Source of the DNA: Moritella dasanensis ArB 0140
Lineage (GTDB): Bacteria > Pseudomonadota > Gammaproteobacteria > Enterobacterales > Moritellaceae
NCBI RefSeq assembly: GCF_000276805.1
Contig: NZ_AKXQ01000001.1
Location: 310,001 to 374,000, forward strand
Reading direction: 5' to 3'
Length of the DNA stretch: 64,000 bases
The translations under genes and the position numbers were made by a program. The notes under the pieces are model-generated. The model saw nothing but the letters and a program-made list of their open reading frames with translations. It made no database searches and had not been told where the DNA came from. Below, one piece after another: positions 1-9,337 of this stretch (its first letter is position 1; the number at the start of each line of letters is the position of its first letter).

Positions 1-35
1 ATTGGTATCGCATAACAGCTATAAAAGGCAAAGTA

Positions 36-1187
36 ATGAAGCAAGTTTTAGAAGTATTTTGGCAGTTTTTTACATTGGGGTGGATCAGTTTTGGTGGCCC
101 GGCTGCACATATCGGTTATTTCGAGAAAACATTCGTTCAAAAACTAAAATGGATAGATAGCGAAAGCTATGCAAGGTTAATTTCATTAAGCCAGTTTTTA
201 CCTGGACCAGGTTCAAGTCAGATCGGTTTTGCAATCGGTTTACGTCGCGCCGGTGTTATCGGTGGTTTCACTGCCTTTATCGCATTCACATTCCCTTCGG
301 TGTTATTGCTGTATATTTTAGCAACGACCAACGCAACACAAGACGCAGCATGGTTAGTGAGTATTACCCATGGACTGAAATTGTTAGCGGTTGTGGTGGT
401 TGCTGATGCAACCCTGAATATGTACAAAGGCTTTTGTAAAGAACGTACGACAGTGACAATTTGTGTTGTGACTGCGGCTGTTCTATTACTCGTGCCGAGT
501 TTATTAACTCAAATGTTGGTGCTGGTTGTTGCGGCAATAGTGGGTATGCAACTTAAAAAACCAGCTGAAACGACGGCTGTTGCGATTGTAAAAGGTGGTG
601 TGAATTACTTACCGCTCGTTATTTTCGCGGTGTTGTTTGCGGGTCTGCCGTTATTAACAAATTCACCGGCGTGGTTAACTATCTTTGCTGACTTCTTCCT
701 GTCGGGTAGTTTAGTGTTTGGTGGCGGTCATGTGGTATTACCTATGTTGCAACAAGCATTAGGTGATGCGATTGATACTGACCGTTTCTTAATGGGTTAT
801 GCCGCAGCACAAGCGGTACCGGGTCCGATGTTCTCATTGTCTGCATTCTTAGGCGCTGATTTATTGGTTAACTCACCATTAATGGGGGCATTGATTGCCA
901 CTGTTGCTATCTTCTTACCGGGTTTTTTACTGGTATTAGGTTTCCATGGTGCGTGGGAGTCGTTAGCGGCTAAACCGAAAGTAGCTGGCGCAGTATGGGG
1001 CATTAATGCCGCGGTTGTTGGTTTGCTTATGTCTGCGCTTTACAGTCCGGTATTTACTTCTGCGATTGTTAATCCGATTGACATGGCGGCGGTGATTGTT
1101 GGTTTCTTTGCGCTTCGCACATTGAAATTACCGATTATGGCAGTGGTTGCTGGCTTTATCGCATTTGGTTATGTGATGGGGCTGTAA
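36..1187 (+). CDS. chrA: Chromate transporter, ChrA (CHR) family
   Basis: A 383-residue polytopic inner-membrane protein. ChrA-family transporters export chromate from the cytoplasm and confer chromate resistance. The length fits the long form made of two homologous CHR halves: a glycine/proline-rich segment near residues 20-60 (SFGGPAAHIGYF, then QFLPGPGSSQ) is echoed near residues 225-270 (FGGGHVVLPML, then AVPGPMFS). The start is supported by an AAAGG element just upstream. It appears to be transcribed alone. Actual chromate specificity cannot be read from sequence. Confidence 0.93.
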   Translation: MKQVLEVFWQFFTLGWISFGGPAAHIGYFEKTFVQKLKWIDSESYARLISLSQFLPGPGSSQIGFAIGLRRAGVIGGFTAFIAFTFPSVLLLYILATTNATQDAAWLVSITHGLKLLAVVVVADATLNMYKGFCKERTTVTICVVTAAVLLLVPSLLTQMLVLVVAAIVGMQLKKPAETTAVAIVKGGVNYLPLVIFAVLFAGLPLLTNSPAWLTIFADFFLSGSLVFGGGHVVLPMLQQALGDAIDTDRFLMGYAAAQAVPGPMFSLSAFLGADLLVNSPLMGALIATVAIFLPGFLLVLGFHGAWESLAAKPKVAGAVWGINAAVVGLLMSALYSPVFTSAIVNPIDMAAVIVGFFALRTLKLPIMAVVAGFIAFGYVMGL

Positions 1188-1351
1188 TCGGCGCATTGCC
1201 GCTGAGGCATAAAGATACATAAATAAATATTAAGTTATATGAACAAAACCCAGTAATTAAAGGTAGCTATAACCCTATGATTACTGGGTTTTCACTTTGT
1301 TATAAACAAGATATACTGCCGCTATTAGAGCCAAGTGACGGATTAAATAAA

Positions 1352-2173
1352 ATGAAGGACTACTACCCGAAACGGATTGTTTGCTTAACAGAAGAAACCA
1401 CAGAAATGTTGTATATACTGGGCGAAGAGTCTCGTATCGCTGGTATTTCAGGTTTTACTGTTCGTCCTCCGCACGCGCGACAAGCGCATCCTAAAGTGTC
1501 TGCATTTACGTCAGCCAAGATAGATAAGATCCTCGATTTAAAACCTGACCTAGTGCTGGGCTTTTCTGACATCCAAGCGGATATCGCTGGTGCATTAATC
1601 AAGCAGGGTATTGCTGTGCATATCTTTAATCAGCGTTCTGTTGATGAAGTATTTAACATGATCATGATGTTAGCAAGTCTGGTTGGCGCGAGTGAAAAAG
1701 CCGCTATTTGGTTGGATGATATTGAAAGCAAGATAATGCGCATCAAGCTCAATGCCGCAAAATATAATAAACGTCCTAAAGTATATTTTGAATTGTGGAA
1801 CGATCCATTAATGTCGGGCATTCAATGGGTGTCAGAACTGATTGAGATCGCAGGGGGAGACGAGTGTTTCCCTGAACTGGCCAAAGAGTCATTAGCGAAG
1901 AACCGCATTATTGCCGATCCCATTATCGTGGTCGATGCGAATCCTGACATCATCATTGGTTCATGGTGTGGACGTAAGTTTAAGCCTGAACAGGTTGCAG
2001 CCCGAGATGGGTGGGATGCGATCAGCGCAGTACAAAACAAGCAATTATTTGAAGTTAAATCAGCAAATATATTACAACCGGGTCCAGCTGCCTTAACTGA
2101 CGGTTTAGATCAACTTGTTGCTATTATCGAAGCATGGCAACAGCAGTTCGCAAACGAAAATGAGCATGTATAA
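1352..2173 (+). CDS. BtuF-like cobalamin/metal-chelate-binding protein without export signal
   Basis: About 273 residues with a type III periplasmic-binding-protein fold (BtuF/FecB type): a PKRIVCLTEETTEMLY opening strand, a 'PDLVLGFSDIQADI' segment near residue 70 and a long connecting helix. Relatives normally bind vitamin B12 for the BtuCD importer. No signal peptide or lipobox is visible from this start or from the upstream ATG at 1277 (298 residues), so the product may be cytosolic. The start at 1352 was chosen because similarity begins there. The 3' end overlaps the next gene, implying translational coupling. Binding target is inferred only. Confidence 0.7.
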   Translation: MKDYYPKRIVCLTEETTEMLYILGEESRIAGISGFTVRPPHARQAHPKVSAFTSAKIDKILDLKPDLVLGFSDIQADIAGALIKQGIAVHIFNQRSVDEVFNMIMMLASLVGASEKAAIWLDDIESKIMRIKLNAAKYNKRPKVYFELWNDPLMSGIQWVSELIEIAGGDECFPELAKESLAKNRIIADPIIVVDANPDIIIGSWCGRKFKPEQVAARDGWDAISAVQNKQLFEVKSANILQPGPAALTDGLDQLVAIIEAWQQQFANENEHV

Positions 2174-2630
2174 CGTGGAAATTGAAAGTATGACGAAATC
2201 AGGCGTTGATGACAAAATTGTAAATATCGAAGAAAATGCAGAGCCAGTTTCATTGAACATCACTGCGCCAGTGGCGAAGCAATGTTCAGAATGCCAAGCC
2301 GAGTTTGGTTGTGGTGTGGCTGAAGCAAGCGAGCAGGGCGGCTGTTGGTGTCAAGATTTACCCGCGATCATGCCATTGGGCACTTTAAGTGATTGTTTGT
2401 GTAAAGCGTGTTTAGCCAAGGCTATTGGTGCTGAAATTATGACTCAGCTTAATGCTGCAGGTTCGCCTAAAGCGCGCCTTGCATTGGCTGAACCGTATCG
2501 TCATCAAACCGAGTTAGTCGAGAACATCGATTTTACTATCGAAAATGGCCGTTATGTTTTTAGCGAGTGGTATCATTTAAAGCGTGCGCGCTGTTGTGGT
2601 AATAATTGTCGTCATTGTGCTTATAAATAA
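2160..2630 (+). CDS. Cysteine-rich CWC-domain / DUF5522 fusion protein
   Basis: A 156-residue, cysteine-rich protein of unknown biochemical role. The N-terminal half carries a CWC-type zinc-binding pattern (CSECQAEFGC, then GGCWCQDLP and CLCKACLAKA). The C-terminus ends in the DUF5522 signature RCCGNNCRHCAYK preceded by 'GRYVFSEWYHLKR'. The ATG at 2160 lies inside the end of the upstream BtuF-like gene, a typical coupled start, and the dph6-like gene begins 26 bp after its stop. The cysteine clusters suggest zinc or another metal; nothing shows catalysis. Confidence 0.78.
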   Translation: MSMYNVEIESMTKSGVDDKIVNIEENAEPVSLNITAPVAKQCSECQAEFGCGVAEASEQGGCWCQDLPAIMPLGTLSDCLCKACLAKAIGAEIMTQLNAAGSPKARLALAEPYRHQTELVENIDFTIENGRYVFSEWYHLKRARCCGNNCRHCAYK

Positions 2631-2655
2631 GCGTGAAGTACTGGATACTTAAAAT

Positions 2656-3339
2656 ATGAAAAAGCAAAAAACATTAGTTTCATGGAGTACCGGCAAAGAC
2701 GCGGCCTGGACGTGTCTGCAATTGGCGCAAGATCCAACCATCGAGATCGTCGGTATCTTTTGCTCGGTGAATGCGCAGTATCAACGTACCGCGGTTCACT
2801 CTGTGCGTATTGAGTTGTTACAGCGCCAAGCTGCTGCTATGAACTTACCCTTGGATATTATCGAAATTCCGTATCCGTGTAGCAACATTGAATATGAAGC
2901 GATAATGGATGCGTTTGTTGGACAGGCGAAACAGCGTGAGGTAGTGAACTTTGCGTATGGCGATCTGTTTTTAGCGGATATCAAAAACTACCGTGTTAAT
3001 AATCTGGTTGGCACTGGTATTAACGCAATCTTCCCGCTGTGGAAGTTAGATACGCAACAGCTGGCCAATGATATGCTGGTTGGCGGTCAGAAAGCGATAG
3101 TGACTTGTGTCGATCCTCGCCGTTTATCTGCGGATTATGTTGGTAAAGTCTTTGATGAGGCTTTTATTGCCAGTCTACCTGAAGGCATCGATCCTTGTGG
3201 TGAGAATGGTGAGTTCCATACCTTTGTATTTGATAGTCCACTGTTTTCAGACGCTATTGATATTAAAACCGGCGAACTGAATAGTGAAGGTCACTATACT
3301 TGGATAGATTTGGAGTTAGCGTGTAGTAATGGATCGTAA
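2656..3339 (+). CDS. Dph6-like ATP pyrophosphatase (diphthine-ammonia ligase family)
   Basis: A 227-residue adenine-nucleotide alpha-hydrolase of the diphthine-ammonia ligase/MJ0570 family. The PP-loop is seen at residues 9-16 as SWSTGKDA, a variant of SGGKDS. The middle carries 'VNFAYGDLFLADIKNYR' and the C-terminus 'GIDPCGENGEFHTFVFDSP', both typical of this family. Bacteria lack diphthamide, so the substrate must differ from that of the eukaryotic enzyme; amidation or adenylation of a carboxylate is a family-based guess. It is the last gene of the three-gene operon. Confidence 0.8.
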   Translation: MKKQKTLVSWSTGKDAAWTCLQLAQDPTIEIVGIFCSVNAQYQRTAVHSVRIELLQRQAAAMNLPLDIIEIPYPCSNIEYEAIMDAFVGQAKQREVVNFAYGDLFLADIKNYRVNNLVGTGINAIFPLWKLDTQQLANDMLVGGQKAIVTCVDPRRLSADYVGKVFDEAFIASLPEGIDPCGENGEFHTFVFDSPLFSDAIDIKTGELNSEGHYTWIDLELACSNGS

Positions 3340-3346
3340 TCGACCG

Positions 3347-3628
3347 TTATAAAACGATGAAGCCTGCAGATTTTAACGTTTGTTTAATTATTTCTTCGAC
3401 TATCTGCGGAGCTACGTTTTCACCGTCAAAGTAAATACTATCAACGTCAACATTATCAACGTCAGTAATGTCACTGAGCATCATGTCGAAGTGTTCTCTG
3501 TATACACCGCTTGAGTCCATTGCGAACTTGTGGAATGATGTTAGTTTTTCTTTTTTAGTATCATCGTTTTGTAATTTGCTTACATACGCCAAATTATTAC
3601 TTTTGAAAATACTGATCACACATGCCAT
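3347..3628 (-). CDS. Hypothetical small protein, 93 aa
   Basis: An acidic small protein with no domain I recognise. A mid-protein patch contains 'SSGVYREHFDMMLSD' and the C-terminus reads 'EEIIKQTLKSAGFIVL'. It lies convergent with the operon to its left, the two stops only 8 bp apart. A diverged, 5'-truncated paralogue is found on the same strand at 14187-14435. Conservation of reading frame between the two copies, with mainly conservative changes, is the best evidence that this gene is real. Function unknown. Confidence 0.6.
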   Translation of the reverse strand: MACVISIFKSNNLAYVSKLQNDDTKKEKLTSFHKFAMDSSGVYREHFDMMLSDITDVDNVDVDSIYFDGENVAPQIVEEIIKQTLKSAGFIVL

Positions 3629-3915
3629 TTCAATAACTATCCCACAACGTTAAATATTTACGACTCTAAGGTGATTGTATCTGACTAAAAAGATATAAAA
3701 TATTTCGTTTAGAATAAATCACAGTAATATGACATATTGTCATTACATTTATTCATGATTTTGTATTTATTAGCGAATAATAACATCGCAGATCTTAAAT
3801 TGAACTCTAATGTCTTTTCGGATACGGGTGTGAAAGTTATACTATTTTTAATTAATTAATTAATTCCTTCCTTCATTAGTTAAAGGGATTATTAACAACA
3901 TCAGGGACGTAAATA

Positions 3916-5475
3916 ATGAAAAAAATCATACTAATAGTCGTATTCGCAATGTTTGTGATTGCTGCTATAACGAGCATAGTGTCAACTTCATATATTTCTC
4001 ATAAAGAAATAGATAAAATCATTCTAAAAAAATCTCAAGAACAAGCTTCTTTACTTGCTACAAATGTTGAATATGTGCTCGAGAAATCATCACAACCTAT
4101 TATCGATCTACAAGAATTAGTTACCGCTCTGAAAGTGCGTCCAGATATTTCCTATGCGATTGTTATTAATAAAGATGTTAAAGCGATTGCGCACAGTGAT
4201 AAAGAAAAAATCAATAAAGTTTATGATGACAGTTATAGCGTAGCAGGCGCAAGCCAAGGTGTTTCACAACATTCAAAATGGTATGCCGATATACAAAAAG
4301 TATGGGTTTACGACATTATGTCGCCGATCTATGTTAATGGTGAGCTATACGGTACTGTCGATATTGGTATTCCGATTACTGAAGTAAGTGAAGCGGCATC
4401 AGATATTCTCATCACTCAGTTAATTGCCATCTCAGGTATATTCCTTATTTGTATATGTGTGCTTATTTGGTTAATGGATCGTCTTTTCAAACCGCTTTCA
4501 AGCCTACAGCTGGCGTTGGAAGATATATCTAAAGGTGATGGCGATTTAACCGTAAGACTGCCGATAAAAGGGGATGATGAAATTGCTCATATCTCTAAAG
4601 CTTTTAATGCCTTTGCTGGAAACATTAATGAAATTATCACGCAGGTAGTTAAAACTGGCTTGGAGTTAGGTCATTCAGCAACAGACGTTAGAAACCAAGC
4701 ATTACGGTCTTTATCTCGAGGTGAAATGCAAAGTGAACAATCTTTATTGGTTGTCACCTCGATGAATGAAATGATCGCAACCATCAATGAGATATCTTCC
4801 AATGCATCGGGCGCAGCTGACGCGGCCAAAAATGTGAATGATGAAACTCAGGAGGGTAATAATGTATTACAAGAGGCTGCTGGCACAATCCGTAACCTAT
4901 CTGAAGAAATAAACAGTACCTCTCTCGTTATCACTTCTTTAGCTGAAAGAACGCAATCGATAGGCTCGATACTGGAAGTGATTAATGGTATTTCAGAACA
5001 AACTAATCTGCTTGCTTTAAATGCGGCCATTGAAGCTGCCCGTGCTGGTGAAGCTGGAAGAGGTTTTGCAGTTGTCGCTGATGAAGTGAGAAATTTGGCG
5101 ACTAAAACCGCTCAATCTACAGGTGAAATTCAGAATATGATTGATCAACTGCAGCGTGAATCAAAAAGCGCAGTGGACGCGATGAGTTGTAGTAAGTCTT
5201 TAACGGTTGAAGGTTCAAAGGCTACCGAAGAAGCGCAAGAAGCACTGACTAGAATATCGAATCAAGTTATCGCTATTCTTGATTTGAATACGCAAGTTGC
5301 GACGGCGACCGAAGAGCAGTCTAGTGTCTCTAATGAAATTAATATAAATATGGATACTGTGAATCATTCAATCGTCGAAGGCGCTGCGGCAAGTAAGGAA
5401 CTCGAAGTCACGAGTCGAAATTTAACCGAACTTGCATACACTTTGGATCAACACGTGGGTTCTTTTAAAATATAG
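3916..5475 (+). CDS. Methyl-accepting chemotaxis protein
   Basis: A 519-residue inner-membrane chemoreceptor. Transmembrane helices lie at about residues 4-26 and 172-193 and enclose a roughly 145-residue periplasmic sensor, probably a single Cache/PAS-like domain ('[16 protein letters not shown]' at its end). A HAMP domain follows at about 193-245 and then the coiled-coil signalling domain. The conserved CheW/CheA-contact tip '[19 protein letters not shown]' is intact. No C-terminal CheR-docking pentapeptide is present. Ligand unknown. A 9-bp perfect hairpin follows the gene. Confidence 0.95.
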   Translation: MKKIILIVVFAMFVIAAITSIVSTSYISHKEIDKIILKKSQEQASLLATNVEYVLEKSSQPIIDLQELVTALKVRPDISYAIVINKDVKAIAHSDKEKINKVYDDSYSVAGASQGVSQHSKWYADIQKVWVYDIMSPIYVNGELYGTVDIGIPITEVSEAASDILITQLIAISGIFLICICVLIWLMDRLFKPLSSLQLALEDISKGDGDLTVRLPIKGDDEIAHISKAFNAFAGNINEIITQVVKTGLELGHSATDVRNQALRSLSRGEMQSEQSLLVVTSMNEMIATINEISSNASGAADAAKNVNDETQEGNNVLQEAAGTIRNLSEEINSTSLVITSLAERTQSIGSILEVINGISEQTNLLALNAAIEAARAGEAGRGFAVVADEVRNLATKTAQSTGEIQNMIDQLQRESKSAVDAMSCSKSLTVEGSKATEEAQEALTRISNQVIAILDLNTQVATATEEQSSVSNEININMDTVNHSIVEGAAASKELEVTSRNLTELAYTLDQHVGSFKI

Positions 5476-5520
5476 CTTTAGTGATGAACTGACATGGAAT
5501 TGATATTGAGTTGACATTAG

Positions 5521-5548
5521 AGGTGCCCTAAATTGATTGAGGGCACCT
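5521..5548 (+). terminator. Hairpin after the chemoreceptor gene
   Basis: AGGTGCCCT and AGGGCACCT form a perfect 9-bp stem around a 10-nt loop, 45 bp after the stop. Only a short T run follows, so termination efficiency is uncertain. Confidence 0.55.
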
Positions 5549-5581
5549 TGTTAGACATTAAAATAGCTATTCTACTCTGTT

Positions 5582-5977
5582 CTAATTTAAGTCAGCTAAT
5601 TCAAGTTTAAGCATCGATATTTTTTCATTTTTTTGTTCTATTTTACGTTGATATTTGTCAACTTTATCCATTTTATTGTCTGATTTTGCTTCGTTGAGAT
5701 CTGATTGATAGTCTTCAATATCTTCCATCGCATCATCTATTTTATCTTGTATATCATCACGTAAACCGTCAATAGTGCAATATTCAGTAGTATATTTTAA
5801 CGCTTTATTTAATCCATCAATCTTATATTGGTTGTTATCAGATTTAGCCATCGACAATTGGTTATTGATTTCACAAATCTTTTTATCACATGCTTTTAAC
5901 GCACTGCAATCAGAGGCTAATGCATTGGTGGATATACCGAGTAGTACACAGAGCGTAAGTTTAAAGCTAGTTTTCAT
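5582..5977 (-). CDS. DUF1090 family periplasmic protein (YqjC-like)
   Basis: A 131-residue secreted protein with a Sec signal peptide at residues 1-21 (cleavage after 'TNALA'). The mature part has four cysteines near its start (SDCSALKACDKKICEI and EYCTIDGL) and then a long charged coiled coil. This is the layout of DUF1090, typified by E. coli YqjC. A GAGAG ribosome site precedes the ATG. Molecular function is unknown; a periplasmic stress role is sometimes proposed for the family. Convergent with the chemoreceptor gene. Confidence 0.85.
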   Translation of the reverse strand: MKTSFKLTLCVLLGISTNALASDCSALKACDKKICEINNQLSMAKSDNNQYKIDGLNKALKYTTEYCTIDGLRDDIQDKIDDAMEDIEDYQSDLNEAKSDNKMDKVDKYQRKIEQKNEKISMLKLELADLN

Positions 5978-6270
5978 AAAATATCTCTCTCAATTATTAT
6001 GTGCCGAGTTTATCAAGGTCAAATGAACTGAACATGAATAATAGCCATTCTCACGCTAAGATTAAGGATGTCGCGTTGTAGATGGCTGGTAAGCGTATGT
6101 TTTTAGATAAATAACAGTCATAAGCCTTTAGTTATTGCACTTTAGTCATTAGTTATTGCCCTTTTAGCTAAAGTGTACATAAATATAAGAGTCCTTTGAA
6201 AATATTTAGCATTAATTTATAGCATGAAATACTTGGATTTATAGCAATCGTTAATTATTAGGGAATGATA

Positions 6271-6813
6271 ATGCATAACAAATATAAAAAAATCATCATC
6301 GCGACGGCTGTGGCTTCCGCTCTTACCGGTATCACTGGTTGCGTCGGCAGTAACGCGGTAACAGCGAAGGTAATGCAATTTAATGTCGAAGTAGTTGATA
6401 ATCGCTATGCTCGAGGCGGTTTGAATATCTTAATGGCCCCTGTTTATGGGATTTCGGTCGCAGTTGATTACTTGATCTTTAATTCACTTGGATTCTGGAC
6501 TGGTACAAACCCACTTAATGGTAAACCACACATATTTGATACTAAAGTAGATGCTACATTTAAAATAAATGACGACTTAGACCCATCATTGAAAGAAGCG
6601 CCAATCAAACCAATTGCTAATCTACGTATTATTGAAACTGGCGTGATGACGCAAGTGGACGATAATACTTTAAAGATGGATATCACCTACAGTAATGGTG
6701 ATAAAGCGGTATTAACAGGCGTTAAACAAGGGCAGTTAGTGACGTATTATATCGACGGTGTTGTTGTTAGCGAAACATCGATGGAACAATTACAAGCGTT
6801 TACAACGTCATAA
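6271..6813 (+). CDS. DUF3332 family lipoprotein
   Basis: A 180-residue predicted lipoprotein. A lipoprotein signal peptide ends in the lipobox 'TGITGC', so the mature N-terminus is the cysteine around residue 24. A membrane-associating stretch 'APVYGISVAVDYLIFNSLGFW' follows and then a soluble beta-rich domain. This organisation fits DUF3332, a family of unknown function found in marine gammaproteobacteria. The second ATG (6271) is preferred over 6265 because TAGGGAA at 6259-6265 is then properly spaced. Confidence 0.8.
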   Translation: MHNKYKKIIIATAVASALTGITGCVGSNAVTAKVMQFNVEVVDNRYARGGLNILMAPVYGISVAVDYLIFNSLGFWTGTNPLNGKPHIFDTKVDATFKINDDLDPSLKEAPIKPIANLRIIETGVMTQVDDNTLKMDITYSNGDKAVLTGVKQGQLVTYYIDGVVVSETSMEQLQAFTTS

Positions 6814-7056
6814 ACTTATCTTCACGTTCCATTATCCATATTGCCGATGTAACTGTCGGCTTTTCTATGTTCTATTTTCTTCTTCTTTTTCTTATAAAGC
6901 AAAAATTATAATGTCGAACGAGACATATTTAACACTGTATTACCCAACTAGTGCATATCATGATATTAATATAAGTCATTGGATGGATAATGTGGTTTGG
7001 AATAAAGTGGTTGGCATACCAGTTCAGGTTTAACCATTCATTATATGAGAGCTAAT

Positions 7057-8088
7057 ATGAAATCAATACTAACTAAAATTACACTCAGTATTTTAATTGC
7101 TTCACCAGTAATGGTAAATGCTAATCCGCAAACGTTAATGCCTATAACAGAAGCAAACTATCCAACAGCCGAAACCCATCGCCAAATGGTGATAGCGCAA
7201 GACAATGCTGGTGGCATTAACCAATTTCAACATAGAAATATGCTGACGCCGACCGACAATCAACCAGTGGTGCGGATGAACCGCGATACTTATTATTCAA
7301 TGGCAGTTGTTAATGTATCTAAAGGTGCGACATATACTATCCCTGCAATACCGGAAGGTATGTATGTTTCGGTGCAACCAGTAACCGAAGATCACAGAAT
7401 ACAAGCGATGACATATGGCGCTGGTACGTTCGAAGTCACAACACACAAAGGTGACTATGTATATTTGGTGGTCCGCCTCGATTCACGTCTAAATAAAGCG
7501 CAAGTTACAGCTATTCAAAATGAGATGAAAATAGACGCGGGTTCATCTGTGCCTTTTACTGCGGATACGTTTGATTTCGACGCAATTGAAACTGTTGAGA
7601 ATGCGTTAAAAGCGAAAATGCCAACGATTAATACACGGGATGGTGCTACTGCGTTATACGGTATGTTTACCGATCCAACAGATAGTAGCAGTGCTGATTT
7701 TACAGAAGAAAAATATCAAGTTGGTGCCGCGATAGGTTGGGGTGGTGCGCAGACAAAAGACAACGTATATGAAGTATCAGGAAATTACCCTGCGGACACT
7801 TGTTACACGGCTAACTTTGATGATCCAAAGAATAAAGCATTTTGGTCTATCACTGTTTATGACAAAGCAGGCTTTATGTTTAATGACATCGCCAATGTGA
7901 ATTCACACACAGCCACACAAAACACAGACGGCAGTTACACTGTTTCATTTGGTTGTGGTGAAAAAGCGATAAATAATATCGAAACTGCGAATGAATCCGG
8001 CGTTTTCAACCTGGGTGTTCGTCATTATATGCCAAGTGATAAAGTACGTTCTGGTGAGCTGCGTGTACTCCCTACTGTGACAAAATAA
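7057..8088 (+). CDS. DUF1254/DUF1214 domain secreted protein
   Basis: A 343-residue exported protein: Sec signal peptide at residues 1-22 (after 'VMVNA'), then a DUF1254-type N-terminal domain ('VVRMNRDTYYSMAVVNVSKG') and a DUF1214-type C-terminal domain ('KNKAFWSITVYDKAGFMF', 'NLGVRHYMPSDKVRSGELRV'). These paired domains occur in many environmental bacteria without a settled function. The ATG at 7057 is chosen over 7045 because GAGAG sits 6 bp upstream of it. A LysR gene follows on the same strand and may regulate it. Confidence 0.85.
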   Translation: MKSILTKITLSILIASPVMVNANPQTLMPITEANYPTAETHRQMVIAQDNAGGINQFQHRNMLTPTDNQPVVRMNRDTYYSMAVVNVSKGATYTIPAIPEGMYVSVQPVTEDHRIQAMTYGAGTFEVTTHKGDYVYLVVRLDSRLNKAQVTAIQNEMKIDAGSSVPFTADTFDFDAIETVENALKAKMPTINTRDGATALYGMFTDPTDSSSADFTEEKYQVGAAIGWGGAQTKDNVYEVSGNYPADTCYTANFDDPKNKAFWSITVYDKAGFMFNDIANVNSHTATQNTDGSYTVSFGCGEKAINNIETANESGVFNLGVRHYMPSDKVRSGELRVLPTVTK

Positions 8089-8235
8089 TCCTAATTTAGT
8101 AAGTCGGATATATGCCATGTTAGTGTTAGATAAATATTAATATGGCAATGATTTACAGCGTAGTTCATGCAGTTAGAAGTGGGTCACACTTGTAATCAAA
8201 CCCTGAAATGAAAAATATGAAATGAAAAACAGACT

Positions 8236-9180
8236 ATGAAAAACAGTATCGAGTTTGAATTATCGAGAATTGATCTTAACTTAATAGTGTCTCTTAATGT
8301 GTTATTAAAGGAGCGTAATGTTTCACGCGCAGCAGAGCAAATGTGTGTTTCCCAATCGGCGATGAGCCGCACACTTGCTAAGCTTCGCGACATGTTTGAT
8401 GACGAACTATTTATAAGAACATCTAACGGTATTTCTCCCACACCCAAAGCATCTGAATTAGAACTGCTTATTGCGCCACTTTTAAATGATCTCCACCGTT
8501 TATTAATACCTAAAGAATTTGATCCTTTTGAATGTGACGCTCAGTTCAACTTGTCAGTGCCTACTTATATCTCATCTTTTTTAATGCCACGCTTAATCGG
8601 TGAGGTAATGAAGGTTGCACCGACGGTCTCGGTAACAGAAGCGAATGTAAAGTCGAACCCATTCCCACTGCTTGATGCTGGCGAGCTTGATTTTGCGATG
8701 CATTATGCGCGCGAGAGCCATCCCAAATATTTCTCTGAACATCTTGGCCATATTTATCCGATCGTGTATGCGCGTAAAGAGCATCCGCTTTTTGATGGTG
8801 ACGTAACAACAATGGCATCGCTGTTGTCGTATCCTTTTATAAGTATGAATGTAGAAGAGAGCCAGACTAATGCTTTCACTTCTCCAATTCACAAATTACT
8901 CGAGTTGTCGCAAAGGTTTAAAAAGCCAGTATTGAGAAGTAGCCAAACGCAAATATTACTCGACGTAGCGGGTTCTTCAGATGCCTTACTGTTTGGATCT
9001 AATCTTCATGTTGATTATTTTCAATCTTCGTCGCAGTTGCTCCCTATATATTCATTTGAAAATGAAGTTGAATATCATGTTGATTTGTTTTTAATTCAGC
9101 ATGAAAGAAATAGAAATAATAGTGCCCACAAATGGTTTAAAAGCTTGATGTTAAATCAGTTAAGAGCGCTGTTAAGCTAA
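8236..9180 (+). CDS. LysR family transcriptional regulator
   Basis: A 314-residue LTTR. The winged helix-turn-helix is at residues 10-65 ('NVSRAAEQMCVSQSAMSRTLAKLRD'), followed by a periplasmic-binding-protein-like effector domain. The helix sequence (SQSAMSRTLAKLRDMFDD) is of the LeuO/NodD-like branch. It lies 147 bp after the DUF1254 gene in the same orientation, so that protein is a plausible but unproven target. Confidence 0.92.
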   Translation: MKNSIEFELSRIDLNLIVSLNVLLKERNVSRAAEQMCVSQSAMSRTLAKLRDMFDDELFIRTSNGISPTPKASELELLIAPLLNDLHRLLIPKEFDPFECDAQFNLSVPTYISSFLMPRLIGEVMKVAPTVSVTEANVKSNPFPLLDAGELDFAMHYARESHPKYFSEHLGHIYPIVYARKEHPLFDGDVTTMASLLSYPFISMNVEESQTNAFTSPIHKLLELSQRFKKPVLRSSQTQILLDVAGSSDALLFGSNLHVDYFQSSSQLLPIYSFENEVEYHVDLFLIQHERNRNNSAHKWFKSLMLNQLRALLS

Positions 9181-9256
9181 TTTTTTGGATGATGCGTTGA
9201 TACAAAAGTTATATCAAGAAGAGGGTGACACTACGACTCCCGGTATTGGATGTAAC

Positions 9257-9290
9257 AAAAAGGGCTAGCACAATGCTAACCCTATTTTTT
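9257..9290. terminator. Rho-independent terminator, bidirectional
   Basis: AGGGCTAGCA pairs with TGCTAACCCT (one mismatch) and is followed by ATTTTTT and preceded by AAAA. It lies between the convergent LysR and nemA genes and can serve both. Confidence 0.8.
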
Positions 9291-9337
9291 ATCGCTGTTG
9301 ACGACCAATACTATGTAATGATGAAACGAGTTAATCG

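Noticed and set aside
6758-7033. Small gene between the DUF3332 and DUF1254 genes
   Set aside because: The frame overlaps the end of the DUF3332 gene, has no ribosome site and its composition is irregular; the last 40 codons show nothing recognisable.
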